NCBI GenBank assembly: GCA_946408345.1
Contig: CAMJRR010000001.1
Location: 1-64,000, forward strand
Direction of reading: 5' to 3'
Origin: an uncultured Bacteroidales bacterium
GTDB lineage: Bacteria > Bacteroidota > Bacteroidia > Bacteroidales > F082
DNA length: 64,000 bases
The translations under genes and the position numbers were made by a program. The notes under the pieces were generated by a model. It saw only the letters and a program-made list of their open reading frames with translations, did not search any database and was not told where the DNA came from. Of this stretch, positions 43,883-53,103 are shown in pieces. Each line of letters opens with the position of its first letter. The stretch's first letter is position 1.

Positions 43883-44221
43883 TCAGAAGGCTTCCTGGTT
43901 CTCTTTGGCAGGGTTGCGGAAGTAAATCTGGTCGTGAAGGAATTCGTGAATGGCAATCAGCGTAGGCTTGGGCAGACGCTCGTAGAACTTGGCGATTTCA
44001 ATCTGTTCCTTGTTCTCAAACACTTCCTCCAAACTGTCGTTGGTGGCGGCTGCAAACGACTCAATCTTCTCGTTGAGTTCGGCTTTCATCTCAGAGGCAA
44101 TTTGATTGGCCCTGATGGAAAGGATGGCGACAGTCTCGTAAATGTTGCCAGTGCCTTTGTAGAATTGGTCTTTCTGACGGGTGACCACCGTCGTTTCGGT
44201 TTTAATTTTCTTGAAATCCAT
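43883..44221 (-). CDS. rpoZ: RNA polymerase omega/Rpb6-like subunit
   Basis: A 112-residue protein of the Bacteroidota omega-like family: GNIYETVAILSIRANQIASEMKAELNEKIESF is the conserved omega/Rpb6 core. It stabilises the RNA polymerase beta' subunit. Two bases after bamD, so translationally coupled. Confidence 0.85.
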   Translation of the reverse strand: MDFKKIKTETTVVTRQKDQFYKGTGNIYETVAILSIRANQIASEMKAELNEKIESFAAATNDSLEEVFENKEQIEIAKFYERLPKPTLIAIHEFLHDQIYFRNPAKENQEAF

Positions 44222-44223
44222 GG

Positions 44224-45021
44224 TTATTTGATGTTTTCTAATTTCTTTCTTGCTTTGGCGGCAATGCCGTTCACGTCTTGCAGGTATTTGCTCTGAGGGT
44301 AAAGGTAGGTCAGAGTGTTACATTGCTCGACGCATGATTCATAACGCTCACGTTGTTTTTCCGCGATGCTGTTCTCTGCATAGTCGTAATAGGTCTTAGC
44401 CATATCATAGAGTATTTCCTCGCGGTGTGTCGTGTTGGGGTATTTTTTCAGCATGTTCTCAAACGAGGTGATAGCTGCACTATAGTTTTCCATGCGGTAG
44501 AACAGACGGCAAACATTGTAGTCCTTCTCTTCCAACTTGTTGTTGAGATCGGTCAACAACTCTTGGGCACGATTTAGACTGTCGCTGTTAGGATAACGAT
44601 CGATGAAAGCGTTAAGTTGTTTGATGGCACTGTGGGTGTTGGACTGGTCTAATCCCGATTCAGGTGAGAGTAGATAGCTGCAATATGCGTTCATATAATT
44701 GGCTAACTCGGCATCTTTAGAGAAGGGATAGGTTTGCGTGAACCTGTTGAAGTAATATCCTGCAATCTCGTAGTCGTTTTGCTTGTAATAGCACAAAGCA
44801 GTTTTGTAGGTAATAGATTCACCCTTAGGCGTGTTTCGGAATGAGGCTTGCAGCAGGTCGAAAAGTTGAAGGGCATGGTTGTAGTCGCCACGTTCATAAT
44901 AGTCCATAGCAACCTCGTACTTCATTTCGTTGTCAGTGCTTTTCACCAATCGGTTGAAATCGTTGCACGAAGTGAAGGCTATAAGGCCCAAAACTGCCAA
45001 TATCAAAAGTCTATTTTTCAT
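44224..45021 (-). CDS. bamD: Outer-membrane assembly lipoprotein BamD
   Basis: A 265-residue lipoprotein (lipobox FTSC at about 16-19) with five tetratricopeptide-like repeats: YEVAMDYYERGDYNHALQLF, ALCYYKQNDYEIAGYYFNRF and so on. Part of the BAM complex that inserts barrels into the outer membrane. First gene of the group; a -7 box eight bases before the ATG predicts almost no leader. Confidence 0.88.
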   Translation of the reverse strand: MKNRLLILAVLGLIAFTSCNDFNRLVKSTDNEMKYEVAMDYYERGDYNHALQLFDLLQASFRNTPKGESITYKTALCYYKQNDYEIAGYYFNRFTQTYPFSKDAELANYMNAYCSYLLSPESGLDQSNTHSAIKQLNAFIDRYPNSDSLNRAQELLTDLNNKLEEKDYNVCRLFYRMENYSAAITSFENMLKKYPNTTHREEILYDMAKTYYDYAENSIAEKQRERYESCVEQCNTLTYLYPQSKYLQDVNGIAAKARKKLENIK

Positions 45022-45028
45022 CGGGCTG

Positions 45029-45036
45029 CAAAATTA
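45029..45036 (-). promoter_or_regulatory. -7 box of bamD
   Basis: The complement reads TAATTTTG, ending seven bases before the ATG, so the mRNA is almost leaderless. Confidence 0.6.
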
Positions 45037-45071
45037 CTCATTTTTACCTTACTAACGAGCGGATTCTGTTA

Positions 45072-47378
45072 TTATTTTTCGATGACGAGTTTTTCGACGC
45101 AACAGCTTTGTCCTCCATTGAGTTGAAGGAAGTAGATGCCTGGTTGCAAGTTGGTTGTGCTGATTTGGGTCTCTTCCTTGAATGTGCCTGAAACTATACG
45201 TTGGCCGAGACAATCGTATAGGCTGTAATGCATGTCGCCCTCAGCCTCGATGGTAAAACTGTTCTGGCAAGGGTTGGGATAGACTTTTGTCTTTACGGAA
45301 GAATCTTCGTTTATTGATTCGCCACCTGTGCAAGTCAATTTGGCTACCCATCCAGAAAAGTTGACATACTCACTGGAAACGAAAGTGAAAGTCAACGCGC
45401 CATCGGGATTGGTGGCGGTGATGCTGTCGGGAAGTTCAAAGCCAGAGAAATGGCCGATGAGTGAGGAACTGGTTGAGAGGCCGTCATAAACGGAAAGTTC
45501 ATCAACTGTAGGTTGAGTTCTGAAAACCAAGAAGTTGACATGGATTTTTTGACCGTAGTTCTCAGGCCTGACTGTCATCTTGAAGCTCTCGTTATTGCCG
45601 TAATGCCCACAATCGCCACCCGAAGGAAGGAATAAGCCTTTGCCATCGGAAAGCGTCACGTCGCCATCTTGAATGGGCATGGAGTGATACACATCGATGA
45701 GCTCGTTTTTAGTGATGGTGTTGGTCTGTCCACTGGCATCGGTTACGGTTAACGTAACATCAAACAATCCTGGAGCATCATAAAACACCGTAGGAATTCG
45801 CTCGTTGGAGGTGGTCGGAGTGCCGCCTTCAAACTGCCATTCCCAACTGACGATGCGTAACCCTTTGCTGAGGTCGTTGAACCTGACGGGTGAACCTACT
45901 GTAACCAACTCTTTTTCAGCCTCAAAGTCGGCGAATAAAGGAGTGTTGGGCGTAGGTGTCAGCTGAACATCTTGATAAACGGCTTCATTATCGTTGATGT
46001 TTATGGTAATTGTTTGAGGCTCATAACCGTATGCAGAATAAGTGACATCGTAGGTCCCTCCTTTGATGGGACGGTGGTAGTCGCCCGCAGGCAGATGCGA
46101 ACTGACTTCCGAGCCATGGTGGTCGTGTCCCGCAATGAAGACGGTGGCTTCAATCGCCTCGCCCGTCTCGGCATCGGTGATGGTACCGTGTATCCCGTTG
46201 AGGCACTGCTCCATGTAGCTCAACAAACTGTTATGGTTGTAGTTCCAATACATGGGCATCGTCGTAGCGTTGGGTACATAAGTGTTGGAAGTCTCAATCG
46301 TCACTTCACGGCATTGAGCGTAATAGTTCATATAATCTTGTCGGCTGCCCGAGATGGTGTACCATTGGTAACCATTGATGATGCCGTTTTCGGCGTCTTG
46401 GTGCTGCATGTTCATATAGTTGGTGTCCCATTCATGGCATTGGTCGGCGTATTCGTGGCATACCAATTTCCACCAATCGTCGTCGGCGTGGAGCGAAGGA
46501 TGGGTGTCCCAAGGGTAATTGACCACCTCTGAACCTGTATGGAAATTGGCCGCCATGGTGAACTTGTAGTCTTGAGCAAGGTTCATCAGCCATTGGGTCT
46601 CCTTCTGATAGCACCAGTTGTTGTCGGGGTGCGGACCTTTGTCGAAGTCGGGGTAATGACGGTTGAGGTCAATTTCGTTGGAATTCTCGCGACGGGCACC
46701 ATCAACCGTTTGGTTGCCGCCATGATAAGTGCCGTCAGGGTTGGTGTTGGGGCAGATGAAGATGTCCAAATTATTCACTATGTTCACGATGCGGGCATCA
46801 TTGCTCGTGCAAAGCTCGTCAATGAGGCGAAGCATGAGCATGAAGCCGGTCGTCTCGTTGCCGTGCATGGTCGATGTGTAAAGGAACTTGGGTTTGCCAT
46901 CGGTCTGCCCGTTGTTGATGCGGCAAAACATAAGTTTGCGGCCACTATCCAAAGTGCCGAGTTCGAAATAGGTGCAACGGTCGGGGTGCTCAGAGGCAAA
47001 TTGTTGCATCATGCTTTCGTAGGCTTCGTATGTCGGGTAAGCGTCCCAGTCGTATGCTTCGCGGTGGCTACCGTCCCACATGATGGGCTCTTCAAGCATC
47101 GAAGGCGGCGTTTGCAACTGTGGATGATAACCGAGTTCAACAAGGATGTCGTACTGGTTAGGATTGGCGAAGCAAACCACGGTTCTTCCGTCAGTGCCGT
47201 CAACGGAACATAGCTCGCTGATGGCTTGGATTTCGGAGGGCTGGTTAACCGTGAGGGTGAAGAAATACTCCCCATGGTTGCGCATGAGTTGTTCCAAGTC
47301 TTTTTGGCTGTTTTGGGCCAAAAGGTTGCCGCATATCGCTACGGATAGAATCAGGATAAAGTGCCGCAAGTATCTCAT
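45072..47378 (-). CDS. Secreted M14 carboxypeptidase with PKD, CUB-like and T9SS domains
   Basis: A 768-residue zinc carboxypeptidase. Signal peptide (ending LLAQ), propeptide-like region (to about 115), then the M14 domain with zinc motif HGNE in YTSTMHGNETTG, substrate region NPDGTYHGGNQTVDGARREN and catalytic Glu in VTIETSN. C-terminal parts: a carboxypeptidase-regulatory-like domain (HGTITDAETGEAIEATVFI), a PKD domain (ADFEAEKELVTVGSPVRFND), a CUB-like domain, and a T9SS tail (VYPNPCQNSFTIEAEG). It degrades peptides at the cell surface. Tandem paralog of the next gene, eight bases away. Confidence 0.88.
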   Translation of the reverse strand: MRYLRHFILILSVAICGNLLAQNSQKDLEQLMRNHGEYFFTLTVNQPSEIQAISELCSVDGTDGRTVVCFANPNQYDILVELGYHPQLQTPPSMLEEPIMWDGSHREAYDWDAYPTYEAYESMMQQFASEHPDRCTYFELGTLDSGRKLMFCRINNGQTDGKPKFLYTSTMHGNETTGFMLMLRLIDELCTSNDARIVNIVNNLDIFICPNTNPDGTYHGGNQTVDGARRENSNEIDLNRHYPDFDKGPHPDNNWCYQKETQWLMNLAQDYKFTMAANFHTGSEVVNYPWDTHPSLHADDDWWKLVCHEYADQCHEWDTNYMNMQHQDAENGIINGYQWYTISGSRQDYMNYYAQCREVTIETSNTYVPNATTMPMYWNYNHNSLLSYMEQCLNGIHGTITDAETGEAIEATVFIAGHDHHGSEVSSHLPAGDYHRPIKGGTYDVTYSAYGYEPQTITININDNEAVYQDVQLTPTPNTPLFADFEAEKELVTVGSPVRFNDLSKGLRIVSWEWQFEGGTPTTSNERIPTVFYDAPGLFDVTLTVTDASGQTNTITKNELIDVYHSMPIQDGDVTLSDGKGLFLPSGGDCGHYGNNESFKMTVRPENYGQKIHVNFLVFRTQPTVDELSVYDGLSTSSSLIGHFSGFELPDSITATNPDGALTFTFVSSEYVNFSGWVAKLTCTGGESINEDSSVKTKVYPNPCQNSFTIEAEGDMHYSLYDCLGQRIVSGTFKEETQISTTNLQPGIYFLQLNGGQSCCVEKLVIEK

Positions 47379-47386
47379 TTTGAGTT

Positions 47387-49933
47387 TTATTCGATGATAA
47401 GTTTTTCAACCTTGCTACCGCTTTCATTGCTGAGGCGGAGGAAATAAATGCCTCGCTGCAAGCTTTGTGCTTCGATTTGGCTCTTGCCTTCGCAAACGCC
47501 TGAAAGGACGACTTGGCCAAGGCTGTTAAAGAGTTTATAGCTAGCCTTGCCTTCAATGGTGAAGTTTCCATGGCTTGGATTAGGGTAGACTATGGGCTTG
47601 ATAGAGTTCTCTGAAATCGATAAGGGACTGACCGTGATGGTGATGTCGTCGGAGGCCATGTTACCTTCGCTGTCTGTGACTGTGACTTTATAGGTCGATT
47701 CCGGTGTGCCCAAAGGACGGACAATTGGGTTGGCAATCGTGGGGTCGTCGATGGTGCCTTCGTTGATGGCATCGGCAGGCTCCCAAAGGTAGGTGTAGAC
47801 ACCTGTACCGCCTGTGGCGACAACATTTAATTGGCAAGGCTCGCCTTCCTCGATATTTTCAGGGTCTGCGGAGAGTTCCAACTCAATCGGGTCGTAGGTA
47901 CCAACGCAATGCACGGTGGCTTTCCAGCCAGGTTCATTGACGGCATAGTCGGAGGAGAAGCGGAAGGTCAAAGCACCTTCGCTGTTGGTGGCTGTCACCG
48001 TGCCTGGATTGTTGAAGCCCGTGAAGGTACCCAGTGAAGGAGCCGAAGTGGAAGCGCCGTCATAGATATAAAGGAAGTCATAATTGTCTTCTAAGGAGAA
48101 TTCTTCGAAAACGGCTTCCAAAACGCCTCCAGGGTTGGCAGGCATAAAGGTCATGGTGTAGTCTTTTCTATCGTGGTAATAGCCATTCGGGCCGCCATCA
48201 TCATAAAACAGGGCGTTGCAGGTGGTGACAGTACCGTTTTGCATGTTATACATCTCACTTACATGAATGTAATTGTGCTTTGTAATGGACTCCGTTTGGC
48301 CTTCGCTATTGGTGACAGTCAGGGTGACATCGAAGTTGCCTATTTCATTATAAATGATGCCTGAAGGATTCTGCTCATTGGAAGTGGCAGGTTCGCCGCC
48401 TTCAAAAGTCCATTCCCAGCTGACGAGGTTGGCACCCCATGTGTTATCACTGAAGTTGACACTGCCGCCGAGGGCGACATCAGTGGTGTTGGCGTTGAAG
48501 TCGGGAATGAGACCTTCGCCTGCTTCCAGTTGGACGTCTTGGATGACTGTCTCGTAGTCAGCTATGGTTATAGTAAAGGTCTGGGGGTAATAGCCGTTGC
48601 AAGCGTAAGTTACATCATAAATGCCTCCCTTGATGGGGCGATGGTAGTCGCCCGCAGGCAAATGGCTCTCAACAATTGAGAACGTGTCGTCATGATTGGC
48701 AATAGTAATGGTGGCGTGGAGAGGTTGTCCATTGGCAGCATCGGTTACGGTGCCGTGGATGCCGTAAATACATTGCGTCATGAAAGCGAAGATGGAGTTT
48801 TTGTTGATGTTCCAGAAGGTGGGAAGTTGGCTGGGATTCGGCAGCTTCGTGTTCGAGCATTCGATAGTCAGTTCGCGACACTGGGCATAGCCGTTCATAT
48901 AATCCTGACGGCCACCGCCAATCATGTACCACTGTGCGCCGTTGATGATACCGTTGTTGTATTGGTTCATATAGTTGGGGCTCACCTCATGGGTGAGGTC
49001 GGCATATTCGTGGCTGATGAGTTGGTACCAAGCATCGTCGGCATGGAGCGTGTAGGTGTTGTCCCAAGGGTAGTTCATCACCTCGGCACCGCCGTGATAG
49101 TTGGCGCCCATCACGAAGGCATTCTCTTCGGCAAATTGCATGAACCATTGGGTTTCGGTTTGGTATTCATAACCATCGGGATGAGGACCGCCATGAGGGT
49201 CGGCATAGTTGCGGTTCATGTCAACGCCATTGGCATTTTCACGCGTGGCACCATTCACGTTATTGTTGCCAGCATGGTAAGTGCCGTCAGGGTTGGTGTT
49301 GGGGGCGATGTAAAGGTCGATGTTCTCCATCACTGTTTGCACTTCAGGCTCGTCTGGATTCTCAAGCAGATAGTCGATGAGGCGGAGCATCAGGATCCAG
49401 CCTGTGGTTTCGTCGCCATGGATGGTGCTAGTGTAGAGGAACTTGGGCTTGCCTTCGCCTGAACCATTGTTGAGGTGGGCAATCATGATTTTACGTCCAG
49501 AAGGTAACGTTCCAAGGGTAATGATTTCGCACTTGTCAGGGTGGTTGGTTTGAAATTCAAACATCATGTCTTCGTATGCTTCATAAGTTGGGTAGCTGTC
49601 CCAATCGTATGAGGCACGGTTGCTGCCGTCCCACATGGCGACTTTCTCCATCAGCGAGGGAGGTGTCTGAAGTGTCACCTCATAGCCAAGTTTTTGGAAA
49701 TTGGCAAATTCCTTGTTATTGGCGTATGCGGTAACCAATTGACCTTCAACGCGGTCAACCGAAATGGCATGGGCGATGGCATTCAGGTCATCGTTGCCAT
49801 TCAGCGTAAAAGTAAAATAGTACTCATTGCGCTCTTGCATGAGCTGGTTCAGTTCTTGTTGGCTCTTCTGAGCGAAAATGCTGCCACTAATCACAGTGGC
49901 CAATAGGATGATAAAATAGCGGAAAAACTTCAT
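47387..49933 (-). CDS. Secreted M14 carboxypeptidase, paralog with extra Ig-like domain
   Basis: 848 residues with the same order as the downstream paralog: signal peptide (ending FAQ), M14 domain (zinc motif HGDE in YTSTIHGDETTG, NPDGTYHAGNNNVNGATREN, catalytic Glu in LTIECSN), regulatory-like domain, PKD domain (FNANTTDVALGGSVNFSD), CUB-like domain, and T9SS tail (VYPNPSHGNFTIEGKA). It has an extra SprB/Ig-like domain (LSADPENIEEGEPCQLNVVATGGTGVYTYLWEP) that the other lacks. The pair arose by tandem duplication; they are probably co-transcribed. Confidence 0.88.
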   Translation of the reverse strand: MKFFRYFIILLATVISGSIFAQKSQQELNQLMQERNEYYFTFTLNGNDDLNAIAHAISVDRVEGQLVTAYANNKEFANFQKLGYEVTLQTPPSLMEKVAMWDGSNRASYDWDSYPTYEAYEDMMFEFQTNHPDKCEIITLGTLPSGRKIMIAHLNNGSGEGKPKFLYTSTIHGDETTGWILMLRLIDYLLENPDEPEVQTVMENIDLYIAPNTNPDGTYHAGNNNVNGATRENANGVDMNRNYADPHGGPHPDGYEYQTETQWFMQFAEENAFVMGANYHGGAEVMNYPWDNTYTLHADDAWYQLISHEYADLTHEVSPNYMNQYNNGIINGAQWYMIGGGRQDYMNGYAQCRELTIECSNTKLPNPSQLPTFWNINKNSIFAFMTQCIYGIHGTVTDAANGQPLHATITIANHDDTFSIVESHLPAGDYHRPIKGGIYDVTYACNGYYPQTFTITIADYETVIQDVQLEAGEGLIPDFNANTTDVALGGSVNFSDNTWGANLVSWEWTFEGGEPATSNEQNPSGIIYNEIGNFDVTLTVTNSEGQTESITKHNYIHVSEMYNMQNGTVTTCNALFYDDGGPNGYYHDRKDYTMTFMPANPGGVLEAVFEEFSLEDNYDFLYIYDGASTSAPSLGTFTGFNNPGTVTATNSEGALTFRFSSDYAVNEPGWKATVHCVGTYDPIELELSADPENIEEGEPCQLNVVATGGTGVYTYLWEPADAINEGTIDDPTIANPIVRPLGTPESTYKVTVTDSEGNMASDDITITVSPLSISENSIKPIVYPNPSHGNFTIEGKASYKLFNSLGQVVLSGVCEGKSQIEAQSLQRGIYFLRLSNESGSKVEKLIIE

Positions 49934-49990
49934 TTTATTTCAAGATTTAATGCAAATTCAAAATTCAAAATTTAAGATTTAAAATTCAGA
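49934..49990. repeat. AATTCAAAATTTAAGATTT-type repeat before an M14 gene
   Basis: Low-complexity units of ATTCAAA/ATTTAAGATTTAA between dapA and the peptidase start; similar to 17947-17985. Confidence 0.7.
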
Positions 49991-49997
49991 TGTTCAA

Positions 49998-50885
49998 CTA
50001 AATAGCTTTCAACTTTTCCCATTCTTCAATAATGTCAGCTTCAACCTTCTCATTCGCAGTAACCAAAGGAAGGCGTAACACATTCTGGCACAAGCCCATG
50101 TGGCTCATCAAACACTTGATTCCAGCGGGATTGCCATCGGCAAAGATGAGTTGGTTCATGCGAAGCATGGCGTAATGCAAACGCAGAGCTTTTTCGGTGC
50201 GACCTTCTTTCATGGCATGCATCATGTGGCTGAAGGGCTTTGTATAGGCGTTGGCTGCCACCGAAATCACACCTTGAGCGCCAAGGGCCATCAAAGGTTG
50301 TGTGATGCCATCGTCGCCCGAAAGCACATCGAAGTTGCTGGGCTTGTCGCGCAAGATTTCCATGATTTGCTGCAAATTGCCCGAAGCCTCTTTCACGGCG
50401 ACGATGTTAGGATGCTTCGCCAGTTCCACACAGGTGGCGGCTTGCAGGTTGACGCCCACACGGCCTGGCACGTTGTAGACCACGACGGGCACAGGGCTGG
50501 CATCGGCGATGGCCTCGAAATGGGCCTTCATGCCGCGTTGGTTGGGCTTGTTATAATAAGGTACGACACTCAAAATGCCGTGGATGCCCTCGAAGTTTTG
50601 GGCTTTGATGGCTGCAATGACGGCTTGCGTGTTGTTGCCGCCCATGCCGAGTAAAATGGGAAGGCGGCTATTGTTGGCTTTTAATATCGTGTTGATTACT
50701 AAGCTCTTTTCTTCTGCGGTAAGGGTAGGAGCCTCAGAAGTAGTACCTAATACAACCAAGAAATCCGCGCCATTGCCGATGACATGGTTGACGATTTTTG
50801 TCAAGGCTTCTGCGTCAACGGAGAAGTCAGTTTTGAAAGGGGTGATTAAGGCAATTCCTGTGCCTTTGAATATGTTTTTTTTCAT
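49998..50885 (-). CDS. dapA: 4-hydroxy-tetrahydrodipicolinate synthase
   Basis: First step of the diaminopimelate/lysine branch: condenses pyruvate with aspartate semialdehyde. A 295-residue TIM barrel: FLVVLGTTSEAPTLTAEEK, YYNKPNQRGM (active-site Tyr), VVYNVPGRVGVN and the Schiff-base Lys in IVAVKEASGN. The start at 50885 (MKKNIFKGTGIALITPF) is chosen; the longer frame translates the REP-like repeat at 50911-50938. Confidence 0.95.
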   Translation of the reverse strand: MKKNIFKGTGIALITPFKTDFSVDAEALTKIVNHVIGNGADFLVVLGTTSEAPTLTAEEKSLVINTILKANNSRLPILLGMGGNNTQAVIAAIKAQNFEGIHGILSVVPYYNKPNQRGMKAHFEAIADASPVPVVVYNVPGRVGVNLQAATCVELAKHPNIVAVKEASGNLQQIMEILRDKPSNFDVLSGDDGITQPLMALGAQGVISVAANAYTKPFSHMMHAMKEGRTEKALRLHYAMLRMNQLIFADGNPAGIKCLMSHMGLCQNVLRLPLVTANEKVEADIIEEWEKLKAI

Positions 50886-50910
50886 TGTTTTATTGATTAC
50901 AAAGTTAAGG

Positions 50911-50938
50911 GTCCCTGAGCCCGTCGAAGGGCCCGTGT
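50911..50938. repeat. REP-like repeat upstream of dapA
   Basis: GTCCCTGAGCCCGTCGAAGGGCCC; same family as 3267-3322. Confidence 0.8.
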
Positions 50939-50955
50939 CCAAAAGTTACGTAAAA

Positions 50956-51498
50956 TTATTGTGGTCCCGACAAAGCCTTTAAATAATTATGCAGGACATG
51001 AATGTTCGAAACAGGGTCGGTGGCACGCGGATTCTCGATGAGCAAGTCATAGATGCTTTGGTTCTTGCTCTTGTGGAAACAAATCCTGAAGTCCGACTTA
51101 GGCAAGGTGCAGAGGTAGTCGCTGATTTCGGCGTTTTTGCTTGCCATATTGATGAGTATGTTGCTGAAAGGCAACTTTCTGATGAATTCATGCTTATCGG
51201 GCTTCAGTACATTCATGAAGCCGAAGTCCTTGGGCGTGATTTCACTATAAAGGTCGCTTTGCAGGATGGTGTCCGACATTTGGTTGCAAAGGATGATGAA
51301 GCCGCATCGACCGATACCGAAAAGGCTTTTTACGCTGCTTTCGATATTCTTATGAATGCTCTTGTCGTTCTCGTCAAGGATGATGAGAACGGAGCTAAGC
51401 CTTTGAAGGTTAGGCATTTTTGCCGTCGGTTTCTCGTTGAGGAACTGCTCCAAAGCCTTGTTTAATGCCCTATTTCTGAGGTATGATGAAAAATTCAT
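50956..51498 (-). CDS. DUF6913-like protein of unknown function
   Basis: A 180-residue soluble protein with an alternating alpha/beta pattern (SVLIILDENDKS, GFIILCNQM, FRICFHKSKN). Recognised as the small Bacteroidota family often called DUF6913, commonly next to dapA. No catalytic motif is seen. It precedes dapA on the same strand. The start at 51498 lies only five bases after a -7 box, so the message may be leaderless. Confidence 0.6.
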   Translation of the reverse strand: MNFSSYLRNRALNKALEQFLNEKPTAKMPNLQRLSSVLIILDENDKSIHKNIESSVKSLFGIGRCGFIILCNQMSDTILQSDLYSEITPKDFGFMNVLKPDKHEFIRKLPFSNILINMASKNAEISDYLCTLPKSDFRICFHKSKNQSIYDLLIENPRATDPVSNIHVLHNYLKALSGPQ

Positions 51499-51502
51499 GC
51501 GG

Positions 51503-51510
51503 CAAATGTA
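51503..51510 (-). promoter_or_regulatory. -7 box of the DUF6913-like gene
   Basis: The complement reads TACATTTG, four bases before the ATG at 51498. Confidence 0.5.
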
Positions 51511-51566
51511 GGGAAATTCTATGAGATAACACGGTTTTTACTCAAAAAACGCTAATTTTGCAGTAT

Positions 51567-51574
51567 TATTTTTG
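51567..51574 (+). promoter_or_regulatory. -7 box of the MBL gene
   Basis: TATTTTTG, preceded by a second exact match TAATTTTG at 51553-51560; either could drive transcription. Confidence 0.55.
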
Positions 51575-51609
51575 CAGCGGCTTTTTTGCTCCTGAAGAAA
51601 ACTAAAGAT

Positions 51610-52371
51610 ATGATTGTCACTGTTTTAGGAAGTGGAACTTCGCAAGGCGTACCTGTCATTGGCTGCACTTGTCCCGTGTGCCAATCCAAGGACCCGCGCG
51701 ACAAACGGCTCCGCACTTCCATTTTGATTCAGACCGACGAAGTGACGGTGGCTGTCGATGCCGGCCCCGACTTCCGCCAGCAGATGTTGCGCGAAAACGT
51801 CACCAAACTCGATGCGGTGATTATCTCGCATGAACATAAGGACCATATTGGCGGTTTAGACGATCTGCGTCCTTTTATTTTCATGCAGAAAAATCCCATG
51901 ACGCTCTACGTGGCCGACACTGCACTTCCTGAAATCAAAAGAGAGTATTCCTACGCCTTTGAGGAACATCCTTATCCTGGTGCACCAACCTACGATATCC
52001 GCCGTCTTGATGAAACGCCCTTTGACTTTGGCGATTTGCACATCGTTCCTATCAAACTGAAGCATTTCACCTTGACTTGCTATGCCTTCCGCATTGGCAA
52101 TTTTGCCTACGTAACCGACTTGAGCGAGATTTCCGAAGAAGCGATCAATAAGCTGCAAGGCATTGAATACCTGATTATTGAGGCGCTGCAAAAGAAAAAA
52201 CATTATTCGCATCTTACCTTGGATGAGGCGATTGAGATTTCCCGAAGGGTAGGGGCGAAGAAGACTTGGTTCACGCATTGTAGCCACAGCATGGGTCTCG
52301 CCGCTGAAGTCAACCGCGAACTCCCCGAAGGCATGATGCTCGCTTATGATGGACTGAAAATAAAGATATAG
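51610..52371 (+). CDS. MBL-fold metallo-hydrolase (PhnP/Lrp-type)
   Basis: A 253-residue metallo-beta-lactamase-fold hydrolase. It opens MIVTVLGSGTSQGVPVIGCTCPVC, then VDAGPDFRQQML, the metal motif SHEHKDHIGG (HxHxDH variant), FAYVTDLSEIS and WFTHCSHSMG. The CxCxxC near the start and GTSQGVP match PhnP-like phosphodiesterases. Probably a cytoplasmic cyclic-phosphate hydrolase; substrate unknown. The start at 51610 is chosen because it opens the family's conserved N-terminus and follows the promoter. Confidence 0.85.
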   Translation: MIVTVLGSGTSQGVPVIGCTCPVCQSKDPRDKRLRTSILIQTDEVTVAVDAGPDFRQQMLRENVTKLDAVIISHEHKDHIGGLDDLRPFIFMQKNPMTLYVADTALPEIKREYSYAFEEHPYPGAPTYDIRRLDETPFDFGDLHIVPIKLKHFTLTCYAFRIGNFAYVTDLSEISEEAINKLQGIEYLIIEALQKKKHYSHLTLDEAIEISRRVGAKKTWFTHCSHSMGLAAEVNRELPEGMMLAYDGLKIKI

Positions 52372-52478
52372 CTATCAGCCATCAGCAGTCAGCTATCAGC
52401 TCCGATTTACCCAAGCTGTAAGCTGACGGCTGACAGCCAAACAATTCAACGATTAAACAAATTAACAATTCAACAATA
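52372..52478. repeat. CAGTCAGCTATCAGC and ACAATTCAAC repeats
   Basis: AGCTATCAGCCATCAGCAG-type units (52373-52440) then AACAATTCAACGATTAAAC units up to the thioesterase start. The first type resembles the korAB leader. Confidence 0.7.
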
Positions 52479-52937
52479 ATGAAATCTACTTGTTCCCAAA
52501 GATTAATCAAACTCGCCGACCTCAACCATCACCAGACTTTCTTCGCAGGTCGTTGCTCCGAGTATTTTCTGGAAAGTTCCTATTTCGCTGTGGCGCAGTA
52601 TGTTGACACGAAAGACACCGTCCTTCTTGTACTCCATGGCATTGATTTCAAATTCCCGATTTTTGCGGGCGACATCGTCACTTTCGAGAGCAAGGTCGTG
52701 AATGTCGGTCGAAGCACTTTGACGGTCTACACAAAAATGTACCGTAGTCGCGAGCCCGAAAAAATCGCCGCCGACGGCTTCGCCACTTTCTCCTATTTGG
52801 ACGAGAATCACCATTCCAAGCCGCATGGCATCACCATTGAACCTGAAACGGAGGAAGAAAGGTTCTTGCAACAGCAGGCTTTGGAAGTAATGGAGGATTC
52901 TAAGCGCCGTGCCAAAGCTATGAATCAAAGGTCTTAA
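52479..52937 (+). CDS. Acyl-CoA thioesterase (hotdog fold)
   Basis: A 152-residue hotdog-fold protein. LADLNHHQTFFAGRCSEYFLESSYFAVAQYV and FPIFAGDIVTFESKVVNVGRSTLTVYTKMY resemble YciA-type acyl-CoA hydrolases, which release CoA from acyl chains in the cytoplasm. The substrate is not known. It stands alone between two repeat-rich gaps. Confidence 0.78.
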   Translation: MKSTCSQRLIKLADLNHHQTFFAGRCSEYFLESSYFAVAQYVDTKDTVLLVLHGIDFKFPIFAGDIVTFESKVVNVGRSTLTVYTKMYRSREPEKIAADGFATFSYLDENHHSKPHGITIEPETEEERFLQQQALEVMEDSKRRAKAMNQRS

Positions 52938-52951
52938 TGCTTGTTTGGTTT

Positions 52952-53088
52952 ATGAGATTCCCTGTGGGAATGGAGTAATTCATTCTGTTTCCAACGGCGG
53001 CTTGAGCATGTTACCGGAGGATAATTCATGCTAGCCGCCGATCTACAATTATTTTCTGACTCCATTCCCGCGTCAGCGGGAATCTCAT
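52952..53088. repeat. Nested palindromic repeat, copy 1
   Basis: Outer arms ATGAGATTCCC/GGGAATCTCAT, next GGAATGGAGT/ACTCCATTCC, and innermost CGGCGGCTTGAGCATG/CATGCTAGCCGCCG. About 137 bases, in the gap between the convergent thioesterase and HD genes. Copy 2 is at 56085. Confidence 0.85.
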
Positions 53089-53103
53089 CTGCATAAAACC
53101 TCC

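Noticed and set aside
50886-50942. Longer dapA start adding 19 residues
   Set aside because: The extra residues are mostly translation of the REP-like repeat; the family N-terminus begins at 50885.
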